NCBI GenBank assembly: GCA_011799875.1
Contig: CM022299.1
Coordinates: forward strand, 340,161,307-340,225,306
DNA length: 64,000 nucleotides
Direction: 5' to 3'
Source of the DNA: Thinopyrum elongatum
Taxonomy: Eukaryota; Streptophyta; Magnoliopsida; Poales; Poaceae
Shown here: in pieces, positions 45,777 to 57,521 of the stretch
Layout of the letters: every line of letters starts with the position of its first letter
Position numbering within the stretch: the stretch's first letter is position 1
Notes under the pieces: generated by a model
Database searches by the model: none
What the model was told of the DNA's origin: nothing
Seen by the model: the letters and a program-made list of their open reading frames with translations, nothing else
Made by a program: the position numbers and the translations under genes

Positions 45777-46210
45777 CGTTACTGCATGTAGTATTTTAAA
45801 TTATCCTGAATATGTAAGATAATTATTAACCGTTGCCGTTGTAAATTTGCCTTAATGGTGAGCAGAGCGCACAGAGGGACATGAGCAGAGGGCGTCGCAG
45901 CTGGCTCAATGGCAAGCAACCACCTGTATAGCAGTTCTGGTCAACCTTCTAGCACCCGTCGGAGGCGCGACGGCCCATCCATCAGGCACGATGATGATAT
46001 CTGGACTGTGTGTGATAGTGGGTAGACACGTACACATCCGAGAACATGGGCCCACATATGCCATCCGGGAACCGTTTCGGGCTTTGATCCCAAAATCATC
46101 AATAAATTTTGAGCTTGTTTCCCATCACATTTCAAATTACCATGCAATAAGTAATTGCAAATCTGTTCACACCAATCAAACCTAAATGTGTTCTCACTTA
46201 GCACTAGGCT
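45777..46210 (+). other. Upstream region of coiled-coil gene copy 2
   Basis: First 45777-45860 matches the 3' flank of the gene family (ATTTTAAATTATCCTGAATA). Then 45860-45931 resembles 29990-30069 plus 41807-41815, including TATAGCAGTT. So a gene copy with its 5' region appears duplicated head to tail. It contains GGACTGTGTGTGATAGTGGG near 46002, a CACTA-like repeat word. Confidence 0.5.
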
Positions 46211-46219
46211 ATAAAAACT
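46211..46219 (+). promoter_or_regulatory. TATA box of the coiled-coil gene
   Basis: CTATAAAAA stands about 90 bp before the ATG at 46303, a normal plant promoter spacing. The leader between them has no upstream ATG. Confidence 0.6.
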
Positions 46220-46302
46220 ACCCACTTGAAAATTACTGCACATTCCTCTCCCCATCACCAAAAAAGTAGGTCTTTCTTGTTAAGTCATTCCTTGCATCTG
46301 CC

Positions 46303-46890
46303 ATGGCCAGTAGGAGGAGTTCTGGGTCGAGATATAACCAGGGAGAAAAGGCCAAGGCCTTGGAAGCGACAAAGAGGCCCCGCTGCACCACGGTAGCTGC
46401 ATCAGAGATGTCCTGCCGCGCCACGGAGGCCTCAAACAAGCTCTCACGGGCAGGCGAGGGCTCTCACAAGCGTACTCGTGGAGTCGGCGAACTCAATGAG
46501 CTGGCGGCGTTGAAGTCCTTAGCCAGCAATGACGACATTCTCGCTAGCCTAATTAAGCAGCAGGAGTTGATCGCTGGCATGGTGAAGCTGCTGGAGGTTA
46601 GCGATGCCTCGGTTGAGAAGGCGATCGGCCTCATCATGCAACTCATGGGTGACAAGGCAAATCTCCACAATGAGCTCGACAAGAAGAAGAAGGAGGCCGC
46701 CGGCTGGAAGAAGCTGCATGAGAAGAGCAGTGCCTCGGGAATGAAGCTGAAAGCCGTCGTCGAGGAACTTATGGATGACTTGACGAAGCTCCGCATCAAG
46801 CGTGAGCTGCTGGTGGAAGAATCCATGGCTGCTGTCAAGCAAAGTCATGAGGATGTGAAGAAGGAGATGGAGGAACTCCGCGCCCAGTGA
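46303..46890 (+). CDS. Coiled-coil protein of unknown function, copy 2 (intact)
   Basis: An uninterrupted 195-residue frame in GC-richer DNA, with a TATA box about 90 bp upstream. Residues 1-65 are basic and Ser/Arg-rich, a possible nuclear localisation and DNA-contact region. Residues about 80-195 are strongly helical and charged, with heptad-like leucines (DDLTKLRIKRELLVEES) and the end KKEMEELRAQ. I do not recognise the family. Copies of related sequence at 41994-42918 and 49255-49900 are broken, while this one is clean, which hints at more recent origin or constraint. It lies within the CACTA-like block and is probably cargo or a second element gene rather than an ordinary host gene. Confidence 0.6.
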   Translation: MASRRSSGSRYNQGEKAKALEATKRPRCTTVAASEMSCRATEASNKLSRAGEGSHKRTRGVGELNELAALKSLASNDDILASLIKQQELIAGMVKLLEVSDASVEKAIGLIMQLMGDKANLHNELDKKKKEAAGWKKLHEKSSASGMKLKAVVEELMDDLTKLRIKRELLVEESMAAVKQSHEDVKKEMEELRAQ

Positions 46891-47274
46891 CCCATCGAGA
46901 AGTAGAGAGCAGCGACCTAGATAGTTGTATGAGTCTTCCTTCTTCTCTTGCCCCTGTGTCTTTCGGGTGCCGCATGTGGCATTTTAAATTATCCTAAATA
47001 TGTAAGACAATTATTATTCATTGCCATTGTAAATTTGTCATCATATTATTTCCTTCGTAGGTACATGTATACGAGTCAAAAACAGGCTAAAAGTCACCTT
47101 CTTGACGAGGCATGAAGAAAACAATGCTAACTTTCAGCGGGGCCATGGGATCACAAGCAAACTACCTCCATCTAGATGCATTGAGCGCATGTTAAACAGC
47201 GGCTAGTCACCATTAATGGAGAAGTTGGGACTAAGGCGGGAGGCGGGTGGAGGTCAAAGAGCTCGCTTCCCGGT
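46891..47274 (+). other. 3' flank of the coiled-coil gene
   Basis: It contains CTTCCTTCTTCTCTTGCCCC and ATTTTAAATTATCCTAAATA, shared with the flank of copy 1. From about 47060 onward nothing is recognised. Confidence 0.45.
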
Positions 47275-47454
47275 AAGCCTGCGCGGCGGAGTGCTCGCAC
47301 GTGTTCCGTCGAGCCTGCACGGCAGATAGCTTGTGTGCGTCCCATCGAGCGTGCGTGGCGGACTGCTCATACGCGTCTCGTTGAGCCTGCATGGCAGACT
47401 ACTTGTACGTATCCCATTGAGCCTGCGCGGCAGACTTCTCGACTCGTCCCGTCT
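47275..47454. repeat. 36-bp minisatellite, five units
   Basis: Units start at 47275, 47311, 47347, 47383 and 47419, exactly 36 bp apart, each with GAGCCTGCGCGGCAGAC or a variant. Because 36 is a multiple of three, both strands hold open frames with a 12-residue repeat (for example SLPCRLDGTR on the minus strand). I treat this as a minisatellite, not a gene. Confidence 0.8.
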
Positions 47455-47692
47455 AATCAAACAGCTGCACGCACGCCACCTACTTTGGTAAAATTTATGG
47501 TCAAATTTTGGCACAAAATACAAAGAGGACCAATAAACCAGGATGGAGGTAGTACTCTCCAATAAAAAGTGGGATGCGTGGCCACACGTAAATGGTTAGT
47601 GGAATGCCCATGGTTCAAATAATACAACCGTTTACTATAATAGCGTGTCAGCTATTTGTTCCAAAATGCCTACATTGGCTGTTAATGTGTGC

Positions 47693-49038
47693 GCCTTGTC
47701 TCAAATTGGATAATTTTTTTTACCGCGACAAATATGTGCCATGTCATGATGCGATGCCAAGTTTCATGAATTTCAGGTGAGTTTTGGATTTACGGGGATT
47801 TAAAAACCAAGATTCTCAATGTTTGAGGCCGAGCGAGGATGTCGAGATGTTTGTAATTCATTCTCGTTTCTTGCATGAGATCTAAACATGCACCCAAGGA
47901 CACATATATGATATTTCAACCCATTTTGGTGCAGTGGAGCATGTGCTTGTAGTTCAAATTTGAACTATGCACATTAAATGCCTAGAAAACTCAATTAATG
48001 TATAAAAAAGGCCAAACGAACTCTGAATAATTCCATATTTCAGCATGACACTCCTATTGGTCTATGTTGCATGTTGAAAAAATACAAGGCGAGAAGAGGC
48101 GGCAAATGTTGTTTCGCCCACAAGGGTGATACGTTCCCTATCGGAACCACGAGGCTTCTTGTGAAAAGCTTCGGTTTGTAAGAGGCTTGTACCAAAACTT
48201 GCCCCGAATTGGACAATTTTTTTATCACGGCATATATGTGCCATGTCATGACACCATGCCAAGTTTCATGAATTTCGGGTGAGTTTTGGATTTACGGGGA
48301 TTTAAAAACCAAGATTCTCAATGTTTGAGGTCGAGCCCGGATGCCGAGATGTTTGTAATTCATTCCCATTTCTTGCATGGGACCTAAACATGCACCCAAG
48401 GACACATATATGACTTTTCAACCCATTTTGGTGCACTGGAGCATGTGCTTGTAGTTAAAATTTGAATTATGCACATTAAATGCCTAGAAAACTTAATTAA
48501 TGTATAAAAATGGCCAAACGAACCCTGAATAATTTGATATTTCAATACGAATCTCCTATTGGTCTATGTTGCATGTAAAAAAAATACAAGGCAAGAAGGG
48601 GCAGTGAATGTCGTTTCGTCCACAAGGGTGACACGTTCTCTATCGGAACCACAAGGCTTCTAGCGAGAAGCTCCGGTTGTAAGAGGCTTGAACCAAAACT
48701 TGCCCCAAATTGGACAATTTTTTTACCACGGCATATATGTGCCATGTCATGACACCATGCCAAGTTTCATGAATTTCAGGTGAGTTTTGTATTTACGGGG
48801 ATGTAAAAACCAAGATTCTCAGTGTTTGTGGCCGAGCTAGGGCACCAAGATGTTTCTAATTCATCCCCACTTCTTGCATGGGACCTAAACATGCACCCAA
48901 GGACATATGTATGATTTTTCAACCCATTTTGGTGCACTGGAGCATGTATTTGTAGTTCAAGTTTGAATTATGCACATTAAATGCCTAGAAAACTCAATTA
49001 TAATGTATAAAAAGGCCAAATGAACCCCTAATAATTTA
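47693..49038. repeat. Tandem array of a 501-bp unit, about 2.7 copies
   Basis: The word ATGCCAAGTTTCATGAATTT recurs at 47754, 48256 and 48757, spaced 502 and 501 bp, with strong similarity throughout. The last unit stops at about 49038, where the gene-family sequence GCAGTTCTGGTCAACC begins. Units differ by scattered substitutions. No coding. Confidence 0.88.
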
Positions 49039-49900
49039 AAGCAGTTCTGGTCAACCATTTGGCACCCGTGGGTAAGCACTGTGCGCACATGTCGTGCTAG
49101 CTCGCGCTTCCTTCTTTCCTAAGTTTTCCATATTAATGGTGTTATATATCCGAACACGCTACCGTTTACCACCACTCCCCCAATCGGTTTCCCTCCACTC
49201 CTCCCATTGGTTTCCCACTGCCAGTGTCAGTGGGCATATAAGGCTACACGGCGACACACCAGCCATACCGAGCATGCCAATCCGGTGAAGCGCCACCTTC
49301 GTCATCAACCTCCTCAACGAGGAGAATGAGTTGGAGCAGCCTGGAGAGCAAGAACGTCCGTGCGCCGCCGAGGAAGAGCGGTATCATCGTGCCCCAGTGC
49401 TTGAGCAGTCCAATGTCTACACATGTGTTCGTCGCCGCCCATGGAGCGAAGCAGAGCAAGAGTGGCAAAGCGCTGCCGCGTAAGAGCAGTAGAACGCCGC
49501 CACACATCAGGTGCGGTGCGCCGCACTATTTGAGTGGAGCCGTGTCAGCATCCTGTCGACTCAACCACTCGAGAGGCCGTTTCCAGAGTCAGTAAGCATC
49601 CTGATTCTCCGCCAGGAATGGGCAGCCTCTGTCAGCGCCATAATTACCCTGGATGGCATACGCACTGCCAGAATCCACCGCCATGATGCCAATGGGCTGG
49701 TCGATTGGCTCTTCGACCACCTTGCCCCTAGGTTCTGCCAATGATGAAGCAGAGCAAAATGATCGCCGTGGCTTGGAATCGACCACCGCCGATGAAAGGT
49801 GGAGATCGATATCACAGTACAACAGTTCCGCGAGCGTATCAGACGTGTGGATGGAAGCCTGTACCAGTTCATGCTCAGCCAAGAGTTCTCGTAGGTTTAG
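49039..49900 (+). pseudogene. Unrecognised gene family copy 3 (degenerate)
   Basis: It begins with GCAGTTCTGGTCAACC like copy 2 (45931) and contains a TATA-like GCATATAAGG near 49234. From 49255 on it resembles copy 1 at 42065-42400 (AACGAGGAGAATGAG; CGCCAGGAATGGGC). Frames shift repeatedly, so no full-length protein is encoded. No known domain. Confidence 0.4.
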
Positions 49901-50424
49901 GCCCTATTTGTATTGGTTTTTTTCCTGATTTTCTGCAATTAACTGGGCAACCATCTTGTTCTTAGTTAATGAAAAGGCGAAGCTTTTGCTTCTTCTGGCT
50001 AGTTTTATGTAAAAAAATAATGTAAGTCTGAATGGAAGTGGTTCGATATGTAAAGATTGCACACAGTTTCTAAAAGCACAAATGTGTGTGATAGTAGGGA
50101 GTAGATCCCACACAGTGAACATCGGGAAATTCCTTAAATGTGAGGAGGCAACTCTTATCAACAAGGTGCGGCTTCCCATCCGCTAGCTGAGTCGAATAGA
50201 ACGCACAGGTTAAGCATGCTGGGGCTGGAGCAGTCTAAGGAAGGGTGATCGGGTGGGAAGTTGCTATATCTCAAGCTTCATTTAAGCGATATGATAAGGT
50301 CACTGACCTGTCAAATTGATTAAATAAACCTTGAGATCCTTGTTTTGAAAATTTGGAGAATGATATTTTTTGTTATTTGTTGTTTTAAAAAATTGGAGAA
50401 TGATCAAGATTTGTGGGCCCGCGC
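49901..50424. other. Unassigned region
   Basis: AT-rich, with AAATGTGTGTGATAGTAGGG near 50080, the same kind of word as in the CACTA-like subterminal repeats. It may be close to the right end of copy A, but no terminal repeat was found. Confidence 0.35.
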
Positions 50425-51140
50425 GATCTATTCCTTTGACCCACAATGTACGAGAAGGGTTTGACCATGATAGGTTCCTTTTGGACTGTGTTATGATAGG
50501 TCATGGTGGCATGTCAGACAAAATTAAGTTTGAGCACATGCATTGGATTCCCTCCCGTCGGCTCGAAGTTGGGGAACCGACACCGTACATCTTGAACCTA
50601 ACTTCCTGGGGGTACGGTGTTCGCTTTGTTATGCAGCCAATGCCCCATCAAAGTTGTGCATTGGGGATTTGAACACATCACACCACCCATACATATATTT
50701 CGGCCACATGCAGGGTATAGGTCTTCTGATCGACCCCGTCTCTCTTGTGCGGTTTCTAACGACACGCCTATCTGTGCCCCCCTGGGGGTCTATATATATG
50801 ATCCCTTTGACTGACAACGAGAGGGGATTTGGCCATGAATGGATTCCTCCTGGTTCATGTTACGGTGGGTCATGGTGACATGTCCAAGCAAAGTTTGAGC
50901 TCATGCGTTCTCAGGATTCCACCCACGCGCTCGAATTAGTGGGTTGGACTGACACCCTACGTACATCGACGTCCTTAATTACCAAGCTTTCATGGGGGTT
51001 GTTCGGTTCGTGAGGTAGGAGCCACATCAAAATTGTACATTATTAGGTATTTAAAACACATCACCCCTTCCCACGTACATTAATTTGGGCCGCATGCAGG
51101 TGGTGCTGGTTTTCTGCCCCTTCGTGCGATTTTTGATGAT
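50425..51140. repeat. Diverged tandem duplication, about 372-bp unit
   Basis: Two units begin near CCTTTGACCC (about 50431) and CCTTTGACTG (about 50803). Shared order: GGTCATGGTG, AGTTTGAGC, CATGCGTT-like, CACATCACC, CATGCAGG. Divergence is considerable. Confidence 0.6.
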
Positions 51141-51145
51141 GGTCC

Positions 51146-52552
51146 TGTTGGGTTCTACGGTAGGGTCTGTCGACTGCAAATTAAAATTCCTACCCGCAGA
51201 ACCTCCAAGAACATGCTATGGGAGATGGATCATGGATTGTTACCACTAGACGCGCAGTGCCATGCAGCGAAAGTAGAGTTGGGGCAGCGTGTCTCCGGAG
51301 TCGTCTCCTTGATCTCCCATGTAGCCGATCGAATCCCACGAACAGGTTCGCCAGAGCGGCGCAAGTGCAGCGCCTCTAATAGTATCCATGCGTGCAGGAG
51401 GAACATCATGCGATGGACTGCTAGGTCCGATCACACAACTGGCGGCGAGTGGAGGTGGCTAGTTGCAACACATGCAAAGCCCTAGTGACGGCGCCGAAGC
51501 GATCAACTGAATGAGTGTGCCGCACCTCCACTATATATGGGCATCCATCATGGGCTCAACACTTGGGCCTCACATGGATCCTAAAGCCCACAAGTCTACT
51601 CAGTCATGATCCAAGTCCATCTCGGATCACATTCGACTAGAGTGTCCTCAGATCTGACCTCGTAGGTTCCTTCCCTTAAGCGCACGACCCCTTAGGTTCA
51701 AGTCTTCTTGGTTGTAGGTCGGATCATCTCCAACCTGCTCGGTTGGTAGCGGCCCCTAGCAAGGCGTGCCGACCACCAAGTAGACAATGAAGCTGGTTAG
51801 GCAAACATGTACATCACACTTATGTTACCTTTGCCACACGATATATGTTGTCGGGCTCAAGGCGAGTCTGTCATCCTTATGCTAGCCCAGCCTCTTTCTC
51901 GTTCCAGTGATGCCGATCACAAACCGGATTATCTCATAATCCTTGTCGCATGGCCATGCTTATCTTGGTTGGATCACACGATGGGCACATGGTATATATC
52001 TCCTTATCGGAGGGGCAAATCACATCTTGCTTGACCATGTCTCGCAGCATGGGTCTGGACAAGCCTGAAGCCTACCTTTGTAACTACCAAGTCACGGAGT
52101 AGCGTTTGGTCGGCCCAAAGCAGGTCTGTCACCATCCCGAGTACATGCTCCAGCCGTCTGACTTGGACCTTATCTTGACTCGGATTCACAGATTACATAT
52201 CGCTGCGTCTCATAGTCGGGTCGTCTGACTCGGACCTTATCTCGACTCAAATTCGACTATGTCGAGTCTAAACAGATCCTTCCGAGTCCATATTATCCGG
52301 TAAGCATCCAATGCTCCATGGCTAGTGAGACCGAGCCATCCACCGTGTCATTTGCTAGTCTAGTCGGTTGCACGTCCACACGTCCCTTTCGACTAGGGAC
52401 CTTTTAGGACAGTCATCATACAATGCATAGTCCCACAAACAAGTCACGTACTTGCTTATACACGTCATTGATAATGTCCAAGGACTATCTTTATTCATAA
52501 ACACATAGGAAATATCATCATACATGATTGCCTCTAGGGCATATCTCCAATA
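51146..52552 (-). repeat. 3' LTR of the minus-strand Copia element
   Basis: On the minus strand it starts TATTGGAGATATGCCCTAGA at 52552 (TG mutated to TA) and ends CCCAACA at 51146 (1407 bp). The ATATGCCCTAGAGG start is what I recall for BARE/Angela-type LTRs. The polypurine-like tract AAGTGGGTGAC lies just outside. The left flank is GGTCC, but the other end of the element is absent, so the target duplication cannot be checked. Confidence 0.75.
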
Positions 52553-52587
52553 GTCACCCACTTGCACTAGAGTCAATCAAATAGACA

Positions 52588-53418
52588 TCATATGCCCATA
52601 GCTCTAACGTGCCTCTCATGCTTGGGTTGTGGAAGCAGCTTAGTAAATGGATCTGCAACATTTGCATTCATGTGTATTTTGCATAACTCTTTATCACCTC
52701 TCTTTACGATCTTTCGTATCAAGTGATATTTCCGATCTATGTGTCTGGTCTTGTGGTGATTCCTCGGCTCCTTGGCTTGTGCGATGGCACCAAAATTATC
52801 ACAATAAAGGTCAAATGGTTTTATCGAGGTTGGGAAAATACCAAGATCATCTAGAAAGTTCCAGATCCAAACACCTTCCTTTGTAGTTTCACAAGCCACA
52901 ATATATTCAGCTTCTGTGGTAGAACCAGCCGCCGTATCTTGCTTGGAACTCGTCCAGCTCACTGCTCCTCTGTTCATGACATACACAAATCTGGACTGTG
53001 ATCAACAATCATCTCGGTCGGTTTAGAAACTAGCGTCGGCGTAACTCTTTACGATGAGCTCTTCCTCATCTCTGTAAACTAGAAACATTTCCTTAGTCCT
53101 TTTCAGGTACTTTAGAATATTCTTCACTACCGCCTAGTGACTCTCACCGGGGTTGGCCTGGTATCTGCTTGTTAAGCTTATTGCAAAAGTAACATCAGGT
53201 TGAGTACATACCATGGCATACATGATGGATCCGATTGCCGAGGCATACAGAATCCGACTCATCCTGCTTCGCTCATTAGATGTCGAAGGACTCCGAGTCT
53301 CGCTTAGCCTTATACCTTGTGAGAGTGGCAGGAACCCTTTCTTGGCCTCACTCATGTTGAACCGTTTCAACACTTTGTCAATGTACGTGCTCTGGCTTAA
53401 GCTGAGCAGTCTCCTCAA
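52588..53418 (-). pseudogene. Copia RNase H and RT C-terminus
   Basis: The RNase H carries SWTSSKQDTAAGSTTEAEYI, then LYCDNFGAI and KTRHIDRKYHLI, all standard Copia blocks. RT C-terminal sequence lies at 53134-53418 (GFLPLSQGIRLS, then YASAIGSIMYAM). A stop and a frameshift separate the two segments near 52990-53130. Confidence 0.85.
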
Positions 53419-54170
53419 TCTATCTCTATATATCTTAATGCTTCACCAAGGTCCTTCATTGAAAACTTTCCATTCAATGATTCCTTGACCGAGTTCAGCA
53501 TCGAAACATTGTTTCCGATCAGCAATATGTCATCCACATACAGGATCAAAAACACTACGGAGCTCCCACTCAATTTCTTGTATAAACAAGCATCCTCTTT
53601 GCTTTTGATAAAACCGAGACTAGTGACGACCTCATCAAAACGAATGTCCTAGCTCCGAGATGCTTGCCTCAACCCATAAATGGATCTCTTGAGCCTGCAT
53701 ACCTTACTAGTGCTAGTCGGATCGACAAAACCCTTGGGTTGTATCATATACATGTCCTCGGATAAATTTTCATGAAGGAAAGTTGTTTTGACATCCATCT
53801 GCCATTTCTCGTAATCAAAATATATAGCTATAGCTAGTACGATCCTCACTGACTTCAGCATTGCTACCGGCAAATAAGTCTCGTCGTAGTCAACTCCTTG
53901 AACTTGCCCATAACCTTTAGCGACAAGCCGAGCTTTGTGGATCTGAACATTTCCATCCATATCAGTTTTCTTCTCAAAGACCCATTTGCAACCAATGGCA
54001 GTGACGCCAGGCGGTGGATCAACCAAGTCCCAAACTTGATTTTCATCCATGGACTTTAACTTGGATCTCATGGCTTCTAGCCATGCCTCAAAATCCAGGC
54101 TCACCATCGCTTCCACATACGCAGTTGGCTCGTCGCTTTCTAGCAACAACACGTCACACGCTTTGCGCAA
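53419..54170 (-). pseudogene. Copia reverse transcriptase
   Basis: The frame 53649-54170 holds the RT fingers and palm (WVFEKKTDMDGNV, ARLVAKGYGQVQGVDYDETY, QMDVKTTFLHENL). The catalytic YVDD is at 53527-53541 in a continuing frame beyond a stop near 53646-53651. The copy is interrupted but the order is complete. Confidence 0.88.
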
Positions 54171-54269
54171 TCTTTCCTACCTCCATGGTTGTGGTGCCGC
54201 TTCCACCTCGGGTTCCCTGGCAGACTCCGGTATGATCACATCACCAGCCAAGTTGTCCCCAAGTGGTTC

Positions 54270-55211
54270 TCAAACTTCTTCGAGTTGCACCTGCCTCCCA
54301 CTAGCTTCCCGCTCGAGAAATTCTTTCTCAAGGAAGACCCCATTCCAAGCAGCAAACACTTTGTTCTCTTCGCGGTTGTAGAAGCTACATCCGAAGGTTT
54401 CCCTCGGATATCCCACAAATATGCACTTATCCAATTTGGCTGTAAGCTTGTCCGACATAAGTCGCTTGACAAATGCTTCATAGCCCCAAATCTTTAGAAA
54501 AGACAACTTGGGACTCTTCCCAGTCCACATATCATGTGGTGTCTTGTCTATGGATTTAGATGTTACTCTGTTGAGTGTAAAAGCTGCAGTTTCTAGAGCA
54601 TATCCCCAGAATGACAAGGGTAAATCCAATTTGCTCATCATGAATCGAACCATGTCTAACAAGGTATGATTCCTCCGTTCTGACACTCCATTTCTATGTG
54701 GTGTACCCGGAGGTGTGAGATGAGGTTCTATACCTCGGCTTTTCACATGATTATCGAACTCCTGGCTCATGTGCTCACCTCCACAATCAGATTGTAGAAG
54801 CTTTGTAGTCTTGTCGACCTGATTTTCCACCTCCTTCTGAAACTCTTTGAAATTTTCAAAAGTTTATGACTTGTGCCTCATCAAATAGATATACCCATAT
54901 CTACTCAAGTCATCAGTAAAAGTCACGAAGTACTGATAGCCACTTCTAGCAGTTGTGCTCATTGGACCACACACATCATTGTGTATAAGCTCCAACAACT
55001 CGGATGCCCTCTCGTAACTCTTTGCAAAAGGAGACTTAGTCATCTTGCCGAGCAAGCATGATTCACATGTCTCGAACGACCTGAAGTCGGACAAAGTTAG
55101 AAGTCCATCATCATGGAGCTTCTTCATGCATTTAAGACTAATGTGTCCAAGCCGGCAATGCCAGAAGTATGTCGGATTTATCTCATTAGGATTATTCCTC
55201 TTGACATTCAT
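54270..55211 (-). pseudogene. Copia GAG-pre-integrase and integrase
   Basis: The HCRLGHIS motif and the CESCLLGKMT zinc-finger end lie at about 55060-55170. The core follows: FVTFTDDLSRYGY with Asp, SDCGGEHMS with the second Asp, and PHRNGVSERRNH with the Glu (near 54690). A stop near 54831-54863 divides it. The C-terminal part (FVGYPRETFGCSFY) ends near 54290. Confidence 0.88.
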
Positions 55212-55258
55212 ATTATGGACAAGTTATATTTCCAGATTCAAAATGAATAGCCCATCTA

Positions 55259-56476
55259 CTATGGGTGCATAGCCATGGAACATTCCTTCAAAGATATCAA
55301 ACAACCATTGTCCTTTAAATTGAATTCATAACCTTGACTCATCAAACATGAGGCAGATATAATGTTTTGACTAAGTGCAGGAATGTGATAACAATTATTC
55401 AATTCCATAATGAATCCGGAAGGAAGCTGGAGTTGCATTGTGCCGACCTCCAATGCAGCAACTCTTGTCTTGTTGCCGACCCTGATGTCAATCTCCCCTT
55501 GTGCCACACGCCTAGTTCTTACCAGCCCCTACATCGAGTTGCAAATATGAACAACCAATCCGGTATCAAGTACCTAAGAGCTACTAGGTATGTTAGCAAG
55601 GTAAATGTCTATAACATATGTGACAGGTGTACCTTTGCCTGAAGTCTCACTTTCGGCCTTCTTGCCATGCTCCGCAAGCCACTTGCTACAGTTCCTCTTC
55701 TAGTGACCAGGTTCCTTGCAATGATAGCAAATGGTCTTCGAGTTCGGTCCTGACTTGGGCTCAGCGGCGGAGGTTAACTTCTCCGTGCCCTTTGCCTTAG
55801 CCTTTTTCTTCGACCAACTCTTCTTGAACTTAGCCGAGTTCTGCACCATAAACACTTGATGCGTGCCTTTCTTAATATCCTACTCTGCCACCTTAAGCAT
55901 CCCATGCAATTCAGTGAGCTTCTTATCCATGCCATGCATATGATAGTTTGAGATGAACATCCCATAGCTAGCTGGAAGAGAACCCAGAACAACATCGGTA
56001 GCCAGCTCATCCAAGAGCGGGAAGCCTAACCGATCCAAAGCTTGCACATATCTGATCATCTTGATCACATGCGGGCTCAATGGATCCTCCTCCTTCAGCT
56101 TACAATCCATCAAGGATCGCCATACGTTGAACCTTTCGGTCCTAGCCTGTGTCTGAAACATGCTCTTGAGACTCTCGATCATATTGTAAGACTCAATGTT
56201 TTCGAAATGCTGTCGCAAATCGGGCTCCATACAAGCCAGCATCAGACAGCTGATCTCCGTTGATTCATCAATGAGTTTCAGGTAGGTATTCCTGGTTGTG
56301 GCATTAGCATTATCGGCAGGTTCCTCTGGAAGTTGATCTTCTAGAACATGTTCCTTCTTATCATGCTTGAGAACAATTCTCAAGTTTCTATACTAGGTAG
56401 TAAATTTTGTTCCATTAAGTTTATCCTTTTCCAAGATTGATTTCAATGCAAAGTTGGGTTGAGCAGGTGGTGCCAT
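55259..56476 (-). pseudogene. Copia gag, zinc knuckle and protease
   Basis: The start MAPPAQPNFAL is at 56476 on the minus strand. A TAG replaces an expected Trp codon near 56394. The gag helical domain (UBN2 type) runs to about 55880, then a stop. A CCHC knuckle (CYHCKEPGH, then a stop in place of a residue, then KRNC) is at 55690-55729. The protease active site is VLDTGLVVHICN with GATACCGGA at 55559-55567. The frame 55259-55507 holds the rest of the protease. It has several stops and is not functional. Confidence 0.82.
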
Positions 56477-57521
56477 TGATCTACAACGGAAAAATATGCA
56501 AACACTAAGCAATGTGTTTATGTAGAGTAATTCAAGCCTTAATCAGAAATACTCCCACCGAATTCGGCATCCCTCCGCAAACTCTCGGTGATTCAGGATC
56601 CGACTAGCGCATGCGACTAGTGAGCTTTAGCATCACTACTATCCTACATGCCTACACGATAAGCAACTCCTCGCTAATCATATCTCTATATGACTCCTGT
56701 CAGTCGGGTAGGTATCTCATACCCCGGCTCCCAACCTTCATTGCCACAAGGCCCAAAACCGTTTTGATAGCCTTGTCAAGTTAACCTGATGCAGTGCATG
56801 TCTGTGTCCGACACGAACCCTCTAGTTCAGAGACACCTAGTAGCACCCCAATTTTATGAGCCCACTACTAGACGTACATGACGTGCGAAGGTGCAACATC
56901 TATGATGGCAAATTGATTGATATTAACGAGGGATCTTTCTACCATTTTAACATGCATAGAAACAAGAAGCAACATCAATCACAAATAAGCACATATGGTG
57001 AAATAGTATGGCTCCTTCATGGACGTTCTTCCAGGTCGGCCCCGACTCCTATGACCATCTAGGAACTCCATCTCATTCATCACGCTGGGACACCAAGCCA
57101 CGAACTTGATCTATGTCCTCTAATTACTACAACTAGTAATGAATTTTACAGAGAATCACAAGTCGACACGCAGGTTGTTATACATTATAATGAAAACACT
57201 TTGGCTCCTGCCGGCTGACAAATCACGACGTGCATGCCATGTATAATTTACACACATGCATCACATACACATAAGCCATACTATTCACATCAAACCTGCA
57301 AGACAAAGTTATGCATAGAATCGCATTCTACCGGTTTGAGTGACCATGTACGAAATATATGGCGCTACGCACATGGCGGTGCACGCCAAATCATAGATCA
57401 CATCTGTACTCCAATCATGCCAAATTTTCTGATCTGACTGATCTCATTGACCATCGTGGATCCGATTCAGATTTACGTTTCACTACTATCCCGATGGTGG
57501 AAACCGACCGGTAGGGGTAGG
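56477..57521 (-). other. Copia 5' leader, truncated
   Basis: Noncoding DNA upstream of the Copia gag start. No 5' LTR or TGGTATCAGAG-type primer site is found before the LINE poly(T) at 57522. The Copia 5' end is therefore lost, or displaced by the LINE. Confidence 0.5.

Noticed and set aside
47254..47562. Minus-strand 102-residue frame with 12-residue repeats
   Set aside because: Explained by the 36-bp minisatellite; both strands are open for the same reason.
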